From: Microbacterium sp. B19 | GTDB lineage: Bacteria > Actinomycetota > Actinomycetes > Actinomycetales > Microbacteriaceae | Assembly (NCBI RefSeq): GCF_000333395.1 | Contig: NZ_BADA01000229.1 | Location: forward strand, 1 to 34,727 | Direction: 5' to 3' | Length of the DNA: 34,727 nucleotides | Part shown: in pieces, positions 13,684 through 21,864 of the stretch | How positions within the stretch are numbered: the stretch's first letter is position 1 | Layout of the letters: the number at the start of each line of letters is the position of its first letter | Program-made: the position numbers and the translations under genes | Notes under the pieces: generated by a model | What the model was told of the DNA's origin: nothing | The model's input: only the letters and a program-made list of their open reading frames with translations | The model's database searches: none

Positions 13684-14997
13684 GTGACTCGCTTCGGTTA
13701 CACCCGCACCACCCGAAAGTCCCGCCTGGCCGCCGTCGGAGCCACCGTGCTCGCGGCGACCCTCATCCTCAGCGGCTGCGGCCGCCCCTCCGACGCGGGG
13801 GCATCCGCGTCCACCACGACGGTGGACGACTCCCCCGCGACCGGAGCTGTGACGCTCTGGGCCCCCGACGGCGACGCCACGGCGCTCTCCGACGTCCTCG
13901 CCGATTACAAGAAGGCGAACCCCGACCTCGACCTGCAGATCACGCTCGTCCCCTCCGACGAGTACAACACCAAGCTGCAGACGGCCATGGCCGCCGGCAC
14001 CGGACCGGACATCGCGCAGGTCTACACCGAGGCGCAGTCGCAGTTCCTCGCCAGCGGAGCGTTCGCACCGGTGCCCGACGGCCTCGTCGACGCCTCGAGC
14101 TTCTTCTCCGGTGTGTGGGATGCCGGTCAGTACAACGGCACGACGTACTCGGTGCCCTGGTACGCCTACACGTACGCGCTCATCTACCGGAAGGACCTCG
14201 CCGCCGCGGGCGGTGCCACCGTCCCGACCACGTGGGATCAGACCCTCCCGTTCTTCCAGGCCCTCGAGAAGGGCGGCGCGACCAAGGGCTTCGGTGCCGA
14301 CGTCGGGTGGGACACCTACACCGGTCAGGCGTTGCAGCGGTACGCGGTCCAGGCCGGACAGAGCCTGCTCAGTGCGGACGGGAAGTCCTGGCAGATCGAC
14401 ACCCCCGAAGGCATCCAGGCGATCAGCCACTTCACCGAGCCGTACCTCAGCGGCGTCGCGGCGGTCGACACCCCCGGCTTCCTCGACTCGCAGCCCTACT
14501 TCGTCGACGGCAAGACCGGCTCGATGCTGTCCGGCCCGTGGGTGATCGCCGCCCTCGACGGCGTCGCGAAGCAGCCCGGGTGGACCGCCGAGCACGTCGC
14601 CACCGCCGTCCAACCCGCCGGTCCCGCCGGTGACATCGGCAACCTCGGCGGCGGCAGCTGGGTCGTGAACAAGGACAGCAAGAACGCCGCCTCGGCGTGG
14701 AAGGTCGTCCGCGAGATGGCCGACGAGAAGACGCAGATCGCGCAGTTCGCCGCCTACGGCAGCATGCCGGCCGTGCAGTCCGCCTGGAAGGACGACTCCA
14801 TCGCCGGGAACGCACTGTACGACGCGTTCTTCGAGCAGCTGAAGAACGTCCAGCCCATGCCGTCCGCGACCACCTGGACCCAGGTGTCTACCGCCATCGG
14901 CGCCGAACTCGAGGCCGTGGCCCGCGGAACCGAGACGGCCGAGGAGGCCGCCAAGAAGCTGCAGTCCGCCGCCGACGGCATCGGAACCGGCGACTGA
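13684..14997 (+). CDS. ABC transporter substrate-binding lipoprotein (sugar family, MalE-like)
   Basis: 437 residues. The N-terminus has a positively charged stretch, a hydrophobic core and the lipobox LSGC (Cys32), so the mature protein is a lipoprotein on the outer face of the membrane. The fold signature of family 1 solute-binding proteins is visible: VTLWAPDGDATALSDVLADYKKANPDLDLQITLVP, AMAAGTGPDIAQVYTEA, FFVDG-type loop YFVDGKTGSMLSGPWVIAAL. The GTG at 13684 has AGGAG six bases upstream; the longer open frame lacks signal-peptide sense. It heads the operon with two permeases. The ligand is most likely a glycoside or oligosaccharide, judged from the family and downstream enzymes. Confidence 0.93.
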   Translation: MTRFGYTRTTRKSRLAAVGATVLAATLILSGCGRPSDAGASASTTTVDDSPATGAVTLWAPDGDATALSDVLADYKKANPDLDLQITLVPSDEYNTKLQTAMAAGTGPDIAQVYTEAQSQFLASGAFAPVPDGLVDASSFFSGVWDAGQYNGTTYSVPWYAYTYALIYRKDLAAAGGATVPTTWDQTLPFFQALEKGGATKGFGADVGWDTYTGQALQRYAVQAGQSLLSADGKSWQIDTPEGIQAISHFTEPYLSGVAAVDTPGFLDSQPYFVDGKTGSMLSGPWVIAALDGVAKQPGWTAEHVATAVQPAGPAGDIGNLGGGSWVVNKDSKNAASAWKVVREMADEKTQIAQFAAYGSMPAVQSAWKDDSIAGNALYDAFFEQLKNVQPMPSATTWTQVSTAIGAELEAVARGTETAEEAAKKLQSAADGIGTGD

Positions 14998-14998
14998 C

Positions 14999-15925
14999 AT
15001 GGCGTCGGTCCCCTCGCTCGTCGCGGGCATGGCGCGTGCGCGCCGTGCCCGCGGCGAGCGGACCCACAGCGTCACCGCGTGGCTGTTCCTCACGCCGTTC
15101 ATGGCGGTGTTCGTCGTCTTCACCCTCATCCCGGTGATCGCTTCGCTCTCGATGAGCCTCACCGACATGCGCAGCACCGACCTCCGGAACCCCTTCAGCG
15201 TGGATTTCGTCGGGCTCGAGAACTACCTCGCCCTGTTCGTCGACCCGACCTTCCAGCGCTCGCTGCTCAACACGCTGGTCTTCGTGGTCGTCGGCGTCCC
15301 GGCCACGATGCTCGTCGGCTTCGTGCTCGCCGTGGTCCTCGACTCGGTCATCCGCCGCGGTCGCAACGTCTTCCGCGCGTTGTTCTACGCCCCCGTCGTC
15401 ACGAACGTCGTGTCGGTCGCCCTCATCTGGCAGTACGCGTTCAACTCGCAGGGGACGGTCAACGAGGTCCTCGCGACCATCGGCTTCGCCGGCCCGAACT
15501 GGTTGGGCGACACGAACCTCGCGATGCCGGTCGTGATCCTGCTCGGCGTCTGGCGCAACTTCGGCACCGCGATGCTCCTCTTCCTCGCCGGCCTCCAGGC
15601 GGTTCCGGACGATGTCCGCGAGGCCGCCTCCCTCGACGGCGCCGGCCCCATCCGGCGCCTGATCTCGATCACCCTCCCCCTGCTCATGCCGACCACGCTG
15701 CTCGTCTCGGTCCTGCTCTCGGTGTTCTACCTGCAGGTGTTCGACGAGCCCTACCTGCTGACCAACGGCGGCCCCCTCGGATCGACGCGCTCCCTCGCGC
15801 TCTACACCTACGACCAGTTCGGGTTCGGGAACATCTCGACCTCGTCCGCGGCATCCTTCGTGCTCCTGGTCATCGTCGTCGTGGTCAGCCTCGTCCAGTT
15901 CCGGATGCTGAGGTCCCGCACATGA
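14999..15925 (+). CDS. ABC sugar-type permease 1 (MalF/UgpA-like)
   Basis: 308 residues with six predicted membrane helices; the first follows TAWLFLTPFMAVFVVFTLIPV. The cytoplasmic EAA loop reads REAASLDGAGPIRRLISITLPLLMP, the site that docks the ATPase. It starts one base after the stop of the binding protein and overlaps the next permease by four bases. No ATPase gene is in the operon, so a shared ATPase encoded elsewhere (MsiK type in actinobacteria) is expected. Confidence 0.93.
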   Translation: MASVPSLVAGMARARRARGERTHSVTAWLFLTPFMAVFVVFTLIPVIASLSMSLTDMRSTDLRNPFSVDFVGLENYLALFVDPTFQRSLLNTLVFVVVGVPATMLVGFVLAVVLDSVIRRGRNVFRALFYAPVVTNVVSVALIWQYAFNSQGTVNEVLATIGFAGPNWLGDTNLAMPVVILLGVWRNFGTAMLLFLAGLQAVPDDVREAASLDGAGPIRRLISITLPLLMPTTLLVSVLLSVFYLQVFDEPYLLTNGGPLGSTRSLALYTYDQFGFGNISTSSAASFVLLVIVVVVSLVQFRMLRSRT

Positions 15926-16773
15926 CGTCTCTCTCCCCGGCCCTCGCGCGGCGCCCCGCCGTGCCCGTCGCGCTGCTGTACGTCGCGCTCATCGTCGCGG
16001 CGGCCCTGACCGTCCTGCCCTTCTTCTGGGTCGTGTCCGGGTCGCTGCGCGGACTCGACGACTTCCGGTCCGCGCCCGGCGCGTGGCTCCCGAGCGAGGT
16101 GACCTTCGAGAACTACGGCCGCCTGTTCACCGAGGTGGGCTTCGGCGGGTTCCTCGTCAACAGCCTCATCGTCGCGGCGCTCACCGTGGTGGCGAACGTC
16201 GTCGGCGGATCGATGGCGGGGTACGCCCTCGCCAAGCTCGAGTTCCGCGGGAAGCGGATCGCGTTCGGCGCGGTCATGGCATCCCTCATGGTCCCGTTCT
16301 CGGCCACGTTCGTGCCGCAGTTCGTCGTGACGGTCAACCTCGGCCTCGTGAACACCCTCGTCGGCATCGCGCTGCCGCTGATGGTCGCGCCGCTGTCGGT
16401 CTTCATCGTCCGGCAGTACGCCGCCAGCATCCCGCAGGAGCTGATCGAGGCGGCCCGCATCGACGGCGCGAGCGAGTTCCGCATCTTCGGGCAGGTCTTC
16501 CTGCCGCTGGCGGGCCCGGCCCTGGCGACCGTGACGATCATGTCGTTCCTGGCATCCTGGAACAACTTCATCTGGCCACTCATCGTCGCGCAGCAGTCCG
16601 CGACCTACACGCTCCCGGTCGGACTGGCCGCGACCAAGCAGGCCGCGCAGAACGTGACCGACTACGGACTGGTGCTCGCCGGAGCCGTGGTCGTCATGCT
16701 CCCGGTGCTCGCTCTGTTCCTGTTCCTCCAGCGCTACTTCGTGCAGGGCATCGCCGCCACCGGGCTCAAGTGA
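15922..16773 (+). CDS. ABC sugar-type permease 2 (MalG/UgpE-like)
   Basis: 283 residues with six membrane helices. The N-terminal family pattern LPFFWVVSGSLRGLDDF is followed by FENYGRLF, and the EAA loop reads IEAARIDGASEFRIFGQVFLPLAGP. It ends RYFVQGIAATGLK; G-(A/S)-V/T-K endings are typical of these permeases. The ATG overlaps the stop of permease 1. It forms the membrane channel with permease 1, fed by the lipoprotein. The ROK gene follows after 10 bases. Confidence 0.94.
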   Translation: MTSLSPALARRPAVPVALLYVALIVAAALTVLPFFWVVSGSLRGLDDFRSAPGAWLPSEVTFENYGRLFTEVGFGGFLVNSLIVAALTVVANVVGGSMAGYALAKLEFRGKRIAFGAVMASLMVPFSATFVPQFVVTVNLGLVNTLVGIALPLMVAPLSVFIVRQYAASIPQELIEAARIDGASEFRIFGQVFLPLAGPALATVTIMSFLASWNNFIWPLIVAQQSATYTLPVGLAATKQAAQNVTDYGLVLAGAVVVMLPVLALFLFLQRYFVQGIAATGLK

Positions 16774-16783
16774 GAGGCTCCCC

Positions 16784-17962
16784 ATGACAGCGAACCGCAG
16801 CGAACCGGACGCCGCCCTCGCGGAAGGGCTCGATCAGGGGCGCGTCCGCCGGATGAACACGGCCGTGGTGCTGCGCGCCCTCGCCGCCGCCGGGGACGCC
16901 TCGCTCGCCGACCTCGGCCGCGCCACCGGGCTGAGCCGGCGGACGCTCCAGGCGATCCTCGAGGAACTCCGACGCGCCGGATGGGCGCTGGAGTCCGAGA
17001 CGGCCTCGGGCGGTGCGGGGCGTCCGGCGAAGAGCTACGCGTACGTCGCCGACCATCGCGTCGCCGTCGCGCTGCGACTCGACACGCACACCGCGTACGC
17101 GATGATCGTCGACCTGCACGGCCGGGTGCTCGGCCGCGCGCAGACCGCGCTCGGCGAGGACTACTTCGCCCCCGAACGCGCCCTGCAGCACCTCGCGGCG
17201 GTGACCGAGATCGCCCGGGAGCAGGCCGGCCTCGACCCGCGCGTGCTGGCCGCCGGAACGATCGCGGCCGGTGGTGTCATCGACGCCCGCGACGGAGTCG
17301 TCGTCCGCCTCATCAACGCTCCCGCCTGGACGGGGTTCCCCCTCGCCGAGACCGCCACCGCCCTGCTCGGCTTCCCCATCACGACCGACAACGACGCCAA
17401 CCTCGCCGCCTTCGCCGAGAGCCGCGCGGGAGCAGCCGAGGGGCACGACGACGTCGCCTGGCTCGTCCACGGCAACCGCACCGGTGCCGGCTTCCTCCTC
17501 CGCGGCGCCATTCACCACGGCCACCGCGGAGCCGCGGGTGAGCTCGTGGAATCCCGGGTGCTCGACCTCAAGCAGACTGCCGCCGACGGCTTCTCCCTCC
17601 TCAGCTCGCCGATCGCCGCGGATCGCACCGCCGCGCTCGCCCTGACGGACGCCGCGCGGGCGGGAGACGACTCCGCCCTCGCCCTCGCGCGCGACTTCGC
17701 GGCCGAACTCGCCGACCTCATCGACGTCCTCGCCTGGACCATCGCGCCCGAGCTCGTCGTCCTCGGTGGCGGGCTCGAGGACGCCTCCGAACTCCTCGTG
17801 CCCCTCGTCCTCGAGCGTCTGCGCGAGCGGGGCGACCCCTCGATCCGCATCCTTCCCACCGCCCTCGGCGCCGATGCCGTCCTCCTCGGAGCCGCGCACG
17901 TCGCGCGGGATGCCGTCTCGGCATCCGTTCTCGACACGATCGTGCGCGGCTCCGCCGGATGA
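16784..17962 (+). CDS. ROK-family transcriptional regulator
   Basis: 392 residues. The N-terminal winged HTH (NTAVVLRALAAAGDASLADLGRATGLSRRTLQAILEELRRAGW) is followed by a ROK sugar-kinase-like domain with DNDANLAAFAESRAG and GNRTGAGFLLRGAIHHGHRGAAGELVE. The Cys-rich zinc motif of ROK kinases is missing, so it is a regulator, not an enzyme. By family it would bind a sugar or sugar derivative and control uptake and catabolic genes. GAGAGG precedes the ATG. It sits in the middle of the operon between transport and enzyme genes, so the operon has two regulatory inputs (ROK and XRE-cupin). Confidence 0.9.
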   Translation: MTANRSEPDAALAEGLDQGRVRRMNTAVVLRALAAAGDASLADLGRATGLSRRTLQAILEELRRAGWALESETASGGAGRPAKSYAYVADHRVAVALRLDTHTAYAMIVDLHGRVLGRAQTALGEDYFAPERALQHLAAVTEIAREQAGLDPRVLAAGTIAAGGVIDARDGVVVRLINAPAWTGFPLAETATALLGFPITTDNDANLAAFAESRAGAAEGHDDVAWLVHGNRTGAGFLLRGAIHHGHRGAAGELVESRVLDLKQTAADGFSLLSSPIAADRTAALALTDAARAGDDSALALARDFAAELADLIDVLAWTIAPELVVLGGGLEDASELLVPLVLERLRERGDPSIRILPTALGADAVLLGAAHVARDAVSASVLDTIVRGSAG

Positions 17963-17993
17963 CCGCCCACCCCACCCAGAACCGGAGACACCC

Positions 17994-19520
17994 GTGAACA
18001 CCGCACCGACCGCACCCGCCGACCTGCTCATCATCGGCAGCGGGATCATGGGCAGCATCGTCGCGAACCTCGTGCGCGCGGCGTCCCCCGACGCCCGCAT
18101 CGTGATGGTCGACGGCGGCGGGGCGATCGGCGGAACCCCGGGGCTGCACCTGCACGACGTCCCCGAGCCCGAGATCTGGTCCGCCTACAACGCGGCGGTG
18201 GAGTCCGGCATCCAGGGGTTCTACGCCGGCGAAGCCCCCGAGCCGACGCGCGCGACCGACGCCGCCGGGCTCGAACCCCGGTTGCACCTTCTCACCGCCC
18301 TCGGGGACGACGCGGATGCCATGCCCATGGCGGCCGCGGCCTGGAACGTCGGAGGCATGGGGGCGCACTGGACGGCTGCGGTGCCGTGGCCCGCCGGGGA
18401 CGAGCGCTTCGACTTCGGCGACCCGCAGCGCTTCAGCGACGACCTCGCCGTCGCGCAGCGCGTGCTCCACTCCACCTCGCCCTCGATCGGCCCGACCGAG
18501 CCGGGGCAGGTCGTGCTGGACGTGCTCGCCGCGCACCTCGGCTCCCGCACCCCGGCGCCGCGCGAGCCCCAGCCCATGCCGATGGCCTTCGCGCCCGGCG
18601 GCACCGGCCGCCACCGCGTCGGTCCGGCGGTGATCTTCCCGCCCCTCGGCGGTGCCCCCGACGACGCGTTCGCGCTGCTCCCCGGCCACCTCGCCGTCGA
18701 GCTCGTGCACGACGGTGAGCGCGTCGCGGGCGCGCGTCTGCGGCGGCTGGCCGACGGCTCGCACGTGGTCGTCGAGGCCGCGGTGACCGTGGTGTGCGCG
18801 GACACGTTCCGCACTCCGCAGCTCCTCCACGCCTCCGGCATCCGTCCCGCCGCCCTCGGTCGCTACCTCAACGAGCACGCGTTCCTCACCGGACGGGTCC
18901 TGATGGACCTGGATCGCTTCGGTCTCGCCGTCGAGGACCTCCCGACGGCGCTGCCCGGGGAGTTCTGCGTCGACTCGCTGTGGCTGCCGCAGAACGGCGC
19001 GGAGCAGCCGTTCCACGGCCAGATCATGAACAGCACCTACACCGCCGAGGACGGCACGCCCCTCGGGTACGGCGTCGGCATCTCCCTCTACATCCCGATC
19101 GAGAGCCGCGGCGAGAACCGCGTGCGCTTCGTCGAGGGCGAGACAGACCTCACCGGGATGCCGCGGTTCGAGATCGACTTCGCCTACTCGGATGCCGACC
19201 GCGCGGCGATCGCGGCGGCGGAACGCGCGATGGTCGAACTGTGCGAGCTGTTCGGCACCTTCGACCCCGCGACCGAATCGGCGCTCCTGCCCCCGGGATC
19301 GTCGTTGCACCAGACCGGCACCGTCCGCATGGGCACCACCGACGACGGCACGAGCGTGTGCGACACGGACGGCCGCGTGTGGGGCTTCGACAACCTCTTC
19401 GTCGCCGGCAACGGCGTCGTCCCGACCGCGGTCGTCGCCAACGCCACGCTCACCGGCGCGGTGACGGCGGTCCGCGCGGCCCGCGCGGCCGTCCGACAGC
19501 TGTCCCCCGTCTCCGCCTGA
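17994..19520 (+). CDS. GMC flavoenzyme, pyranose oxidase / C-glycoside 3-oxidase-like
   Basis: 508 residues. FAD-binding Rossmann motif near the start (LLIIGSGIMGSIVANLV). The stretch WNVGGMGAHWTAA places His125 where pyranose 2-oxidases carry the flavin-linked His of a GGMSTHW motif. The C-terminal active-site part reads LHQTGTVRMGT and LFVAGNGVVPTAVVANATLTG, supplying the His and Asn pair of this subfamily. Relatives oxidise C2 or C3 of free sugars or of the sugar part of glycosides, giving keto-sugars. The GTG at 17994 follows GGAG; it lies 32 bases after the ROK gene and is coupled in the operon. No export signal, so it is cytoplasmic. The exact substrate is unknown. Confidence 0.88.
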   Translation: MNTAPTAPADLLIIGSGIMGSIVANLVRAASPDARIVMVDGGGAIGGTPGLHLHDVPEPEIWSAYNAAVESGIQGFYAGEAPEPTRATDAAGLEPRLHLLTALGDDADAMPMAAAAWNVGGMGAHWTAAVPWPAGDERFDFGDPQRFSDDLAVAQRVLHSTSPSIGPTEPGQVVLDVLAAHLGSRTPAPREPQPMPMAFAPGGTGRHRVGPAVIFPPLGGAPDDAFALLPGHLAVELVHDGERVAGARLRRLADGSHVVVEAAVTVVCADTFRTPQLLHASGIRPAALGRYLNEHAFLTGRVLMDLDRFGLAVEDLPTALPGEFCVDSLWLPQNGAEQPFHGQIMNSTYTAEDGTPLGYGVGISLYIPIESRGENRVRFVEGETDLTGMPRFEIDFAYSDADRAAIAAAERAMVELCELFGTFDPATESALLPPGSSLHQTGTVRMGTTDDGTSVCDTDGRVWGFDNLFVAGNGVVPTAVVANATLTGAVTAVRAARAAVRQLSPVSA

Positions 19521-19546
19521 CACCGCCCCCGATGCAAGGAGCCCCG

Positions 19547-20152
19547 ATGCAACTCTCCGCCACCGCCTACGACATCACGCTCCCCGACTGGGTCTCCGAC
19601 GCCCTGGCCGACGCCCCCGAGACTATCCCCGACCGCGCGGACCGCATGCGGCTCGTCCACTCCCTCGCCGACCGCAACTGGCGCGAGGGCAACGGCGGAC
19701 CCTTCGCTGCACTCGTCGCCGAGACCGCGACCGGACGCATCGTGTCGGTGGGCGTGAACGTCGTCCTCGCCTCCGGCGTGTCGTCCGCGCACGCGGAGGT
19801 CACCGCCCTCGGCACCGCTCAACGGGCGCTCGGCACGTGGGACCTCGGCGGCCCGGGTCAGCCGGAGCACGAGCTCGTCGTCAACTGGCGCCCGTGCGTG
19901 CAGTGCTACGGCGCGACGCTGTGGTCGGGCGTGCGGACCCTCGTCGTGGCCGGTTCCGGCCCGGAGCTGGAGGAGATCACCACGTTCGACGAGGGACCGA
20001 TGCGCGACGACTGGGCGGCCCAGTTCGAGGAGCGCGGCATCCAGGTCGTCGACCCGCTGCTGCGCGACGAGGCTCTCGAGGTCTTCCGTTCGTACCGGGA
20101 TGCCGTCGACGACGGCGGGGTCGTCGTCTACAACGCGCGGAGCGTCGCATGA
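19547..20152 (+). CDS. Nucleoside/cytidine-deaminase-superfamily zinc deaminase
   Basis: 201 residues. Zinc and catalytic motifs of the superfamily: His82 and Glu84 in SAHAEVTAL, then Cys117 and Cys120 in RPCVQCYGATLWSG. The arrangement resembles guanine deaminase/tRNA deaminase type (COG0590) more than free cytidine deaminase. An extra N-terminus of about 45 residues (DYAW-like sequence missing) and a C-terminal extension set it apart from short housekeeping members. AAGGAG lies just upstream of the chosen ATG; an in-frame ATG 15 bases earlier is less well placed. It overlaps the next gene by four bases. It probably deaminates an amino-heterocycle or aglycone released in the pathway (inference). 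Confidence 0.82.
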   Translation: MQLSATAYDITLPDWVSDALADAPETIPDRADRMRLVHSLADRNWREGNGGPFAALVAETATGRIVSVGVNVVLASGVSSAHAEVTALGTAQRALGTWDLGGPGQPEHELVVNWRPCVQCYGATLWSGVRTLVVAGSGPELEEITTFDEGPMRDDWAAQFEERGIQVVDPLLRDEALEVFRSYRDAVDDGGVVVYNARSVA

Positions 20153-21102
20153 GCGGGCTGCGCCGCGACCGTGTCGCGCTCAACGCGATCCAGTGGATCA
20201 ACATCAAGGCCGACCCCACGGACCCGAACAGCGAGAGCCTGTGGCTCTACGGCGACCCCGCCTTCCGCGCGGACTACCCCGACGTGCTCCGGCAGATCCG
20301 CGAGGCCGGCTTCGGGGCGGTGATGATGGAGGTCCTGCCGACCCAGACCCTGCGGGACTTCCGCGCCATGATCGCCGAGTCGGGCCTCGCACTCGCCCCC
20401 GGATACGCCTCGATCGCCATCCCGAGCGACCACGGCGTCACCCTCGCGCCCGGTTCGTCGGAGCGGGTGCACTGGTTCGACGGCATCCGTCGCAAGGCCG
20501 AGGAGTCCGCGTTCGCGGGCCTGGACACCGTCTTCCTCGCCCCCGAGGTCTCGTGGGAGCCGAATGCCGTGCGGACCCTCGAGGCCGTGGCGGTGGGCGC
20601 GGGCTTCTCGCAGGCGCGTCTCGACGAGCAGATCGAGTTCCTCGCGGAGGCCACCGAGGTGCTCCAGCGCGAGGGCATTCGCGCGGGGCTGCACAACCAC
20701 GTCGGCACCTGGATCGAGACCGAGGACGAGATCGACCAGACGCTGGCGGCGATCCCCGCGCTCGGGGCGTCGTTCGACGTGGGGCACCTCGAGTGGGCCG
20801 GGATGGATGCCGCGGCGATCATCGCCCGGTACAGCGACCGCATCGTCGACCTCCACGTGAAGGACCTCGACATGGCGGTGGTCGCGTCCTCGCGCGCCAC
20901 CCCGACGCCCTATCGGACGGCGACGGATGCCGGCCTGTTCCTGGAGCCCGGACTCGGCCACCTCGACCTCGACCGGATGCTCGCGGCTCTGCCCGCGGAC
21001 TTCGACGGCTGGATCATCATCGAGGTCGACCGGGCGAGCATGGACCCGTTCGCTTCGGCGCTGGTCAGCGCCGAGTGGATGAACCGGACGTTCCCGGCCT
21101 GA
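20149..21102 (+). CDS. TIM-barrel sugar isomerase/epimerase-like (AP endonuclease 2 family)
   Basis: 317 residues. Xylose-isomerase-like TIM barrel with metal ligands at the expected strand ends: Glu in FLAPEVSWEP, LHNHVGTWIETEDE, Asp-His in SFDVGHLEWAG, LHVKD and Glu in IIIEVDRAS. The family includes IolE dehydratase, keto-sugar epimerases and the TIM-barrel subunits that split 3-keto glycosides. Its position after a glycoside-oxidase-like GMC enzyme favours action on a keto-glycoside, by elimination or isomerisation. The ATG overlaps the deaminase stop. No small beta-subunit gene, as known for some C-glycoside lyases, is visible beside it. Confidence 0.88.
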   Translation: MSGLRRDRVALNAIQWINIKADPTDPNSESLWLYGDPAFRADYPDVLRQIREAGFGAVMMEVLPTQTLRDFRAMIAESGLALAPGYASIAIPSDHGVTLAPGSSERVHWFDGIRRKAEESAFAGLDTVFLAPEVSWEPNAVRTLEAVAVGAGFSQARLDEQIEFLAEATEVLQREGIRAGLHNHVGTWIETEDEIDQTLAAIPALGASFDVGHLEWAGMDAAAIIARYSDRIVDLHVKDLDMAVVASSRATPTPYRTATDAGLFLEPGLGHLDLDRMLAALPADFDGWIIIEVDRASMDPFASALVSAEWMNRTFPA

Positions 21103-21110
21103 GCCGCGCC

Positions 21111-21605
21111 ATGCCTCTCCAACCTCACGACGACGACCCACGCCGGCTGCGCGAAGCGTTCTCGGGCTTCCCCTGCGGTGTGGTCGCGATCGCCGCGCAC
21201 GTCGACGGGAACGACGAGGTGCTCGTGGCCTCGTCGTTCACCGTCGGCGTCTCGCAGGATCCGCCGCTGGTGATGTTCGCCGTCCAGCACACGTCCACGA
21301 CCTGGCCCGTGCTGCGCCGCGCGCCGAGGATCGGAGTGTCGGTGCTCGGCGACGGGCACGCCGACCGCATCCGCCAGCTCGCCGGCCCGGACCGCGCGCG
21401 GCGGTTCGAGGGCCTCGTGACCCACCCCGGCCCGACCGGCGCGATCCTCCTGCAGGACGCCCCGATCTGGCTGGAGTGCACCCTGTGGAACACCTATCCG
21501 GCGGGAGACCACGACATCGTGGTGCTCCGCGTCGAGCAGCTGTCGTCCGAGTTCGGCTACCAGCCGCTCGTGTGGCACCGCTCGGCGTTCGCCACGCTCG
21601 CCTGA
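21111..21605 (+). CDS. Flavin reductase (HpaC/RutF-like)
   Basis: 164 residues. Flavin-reductase-like domain: EAFSGFPCGVVAIAA, VLVASSFTVGVSQDPPLVMFAVQ, RIGVSVLGDGHADRIRQLAG and the C-terminal PLVWHRSAF. These enzymes use NAD(P)H to make free FMNH2 or FADH2 for a partner monooxygenase. No monooxygenase is in this operon; the obvious partner is the LLM protein at 10926-12287, which shares the 18-bp regulatory motif with this operon. It begins eight bases after the TIM-barrel gene and ends the operon. Confidence 0.92.
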   Translation: MPLQPHDDDPRRLREAFSGFPCGVVAIAAHVDGNDEVLVASSFTVGVSQDPPLVMFAVQHTSTTWPVLRRAPRIGVSVLGDGHADRIRQLAGPDRARRFEGLVTHPGPTGAILLQDAPIWLECTLWNTYPAGDHDIVVLRVEQLSSEFGYQPLVWHRSAFATLA

Positions 21606-21634
21606 CGGCGGGGGCGCGGCCTCGGCGGGTGCCC

Positions 21635-21714
21635 GCGCAACCTCAGCAATCCGCACAACCTCAGCCGACAGGGTCCGGATGCCCCTGACCCAACGCGGAT
21701 CGCTGAGCTTGTGC
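21635..21714. repeat. Palindromic repeat family B, copy 2
   Basis: The arms 21635-21654 (GCGCAACCTCAGCAATCCGC) and 21695-21714 pair with three mismatches in 20. As in copy 1 (5434-5536) the motif CAACCTCAGC occurs twice on the left. It lies 29 bases after the catabolic operon and may terminate it. The remaining intergenic sequence to 21864 shows only a weak TAGGGT box at 21793 for the next gene. Confidence 0.75.
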
Positions 21715-21864
21715 CCGCGGCGGCTGGCGCCGAAGGGGTTCTTGCACCCGGCCCAAATTCCATTCACGCGCATCTATCTGCTCGCGCGGGCGTAGGGTGG
21801 AGAGAAGGACGGACCGTCCGAGAAGATCTCCCGGCACCGCGCCCGCCCGGGAAGAAGGCCACCC

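Noticed and set aside
16784..17962. ROK protein as a sugar kinase
   Set aside because: It has an N-terminal HTH and lacks the Cys-rich zinc motif of ROK kinases, so it is called a regulator.
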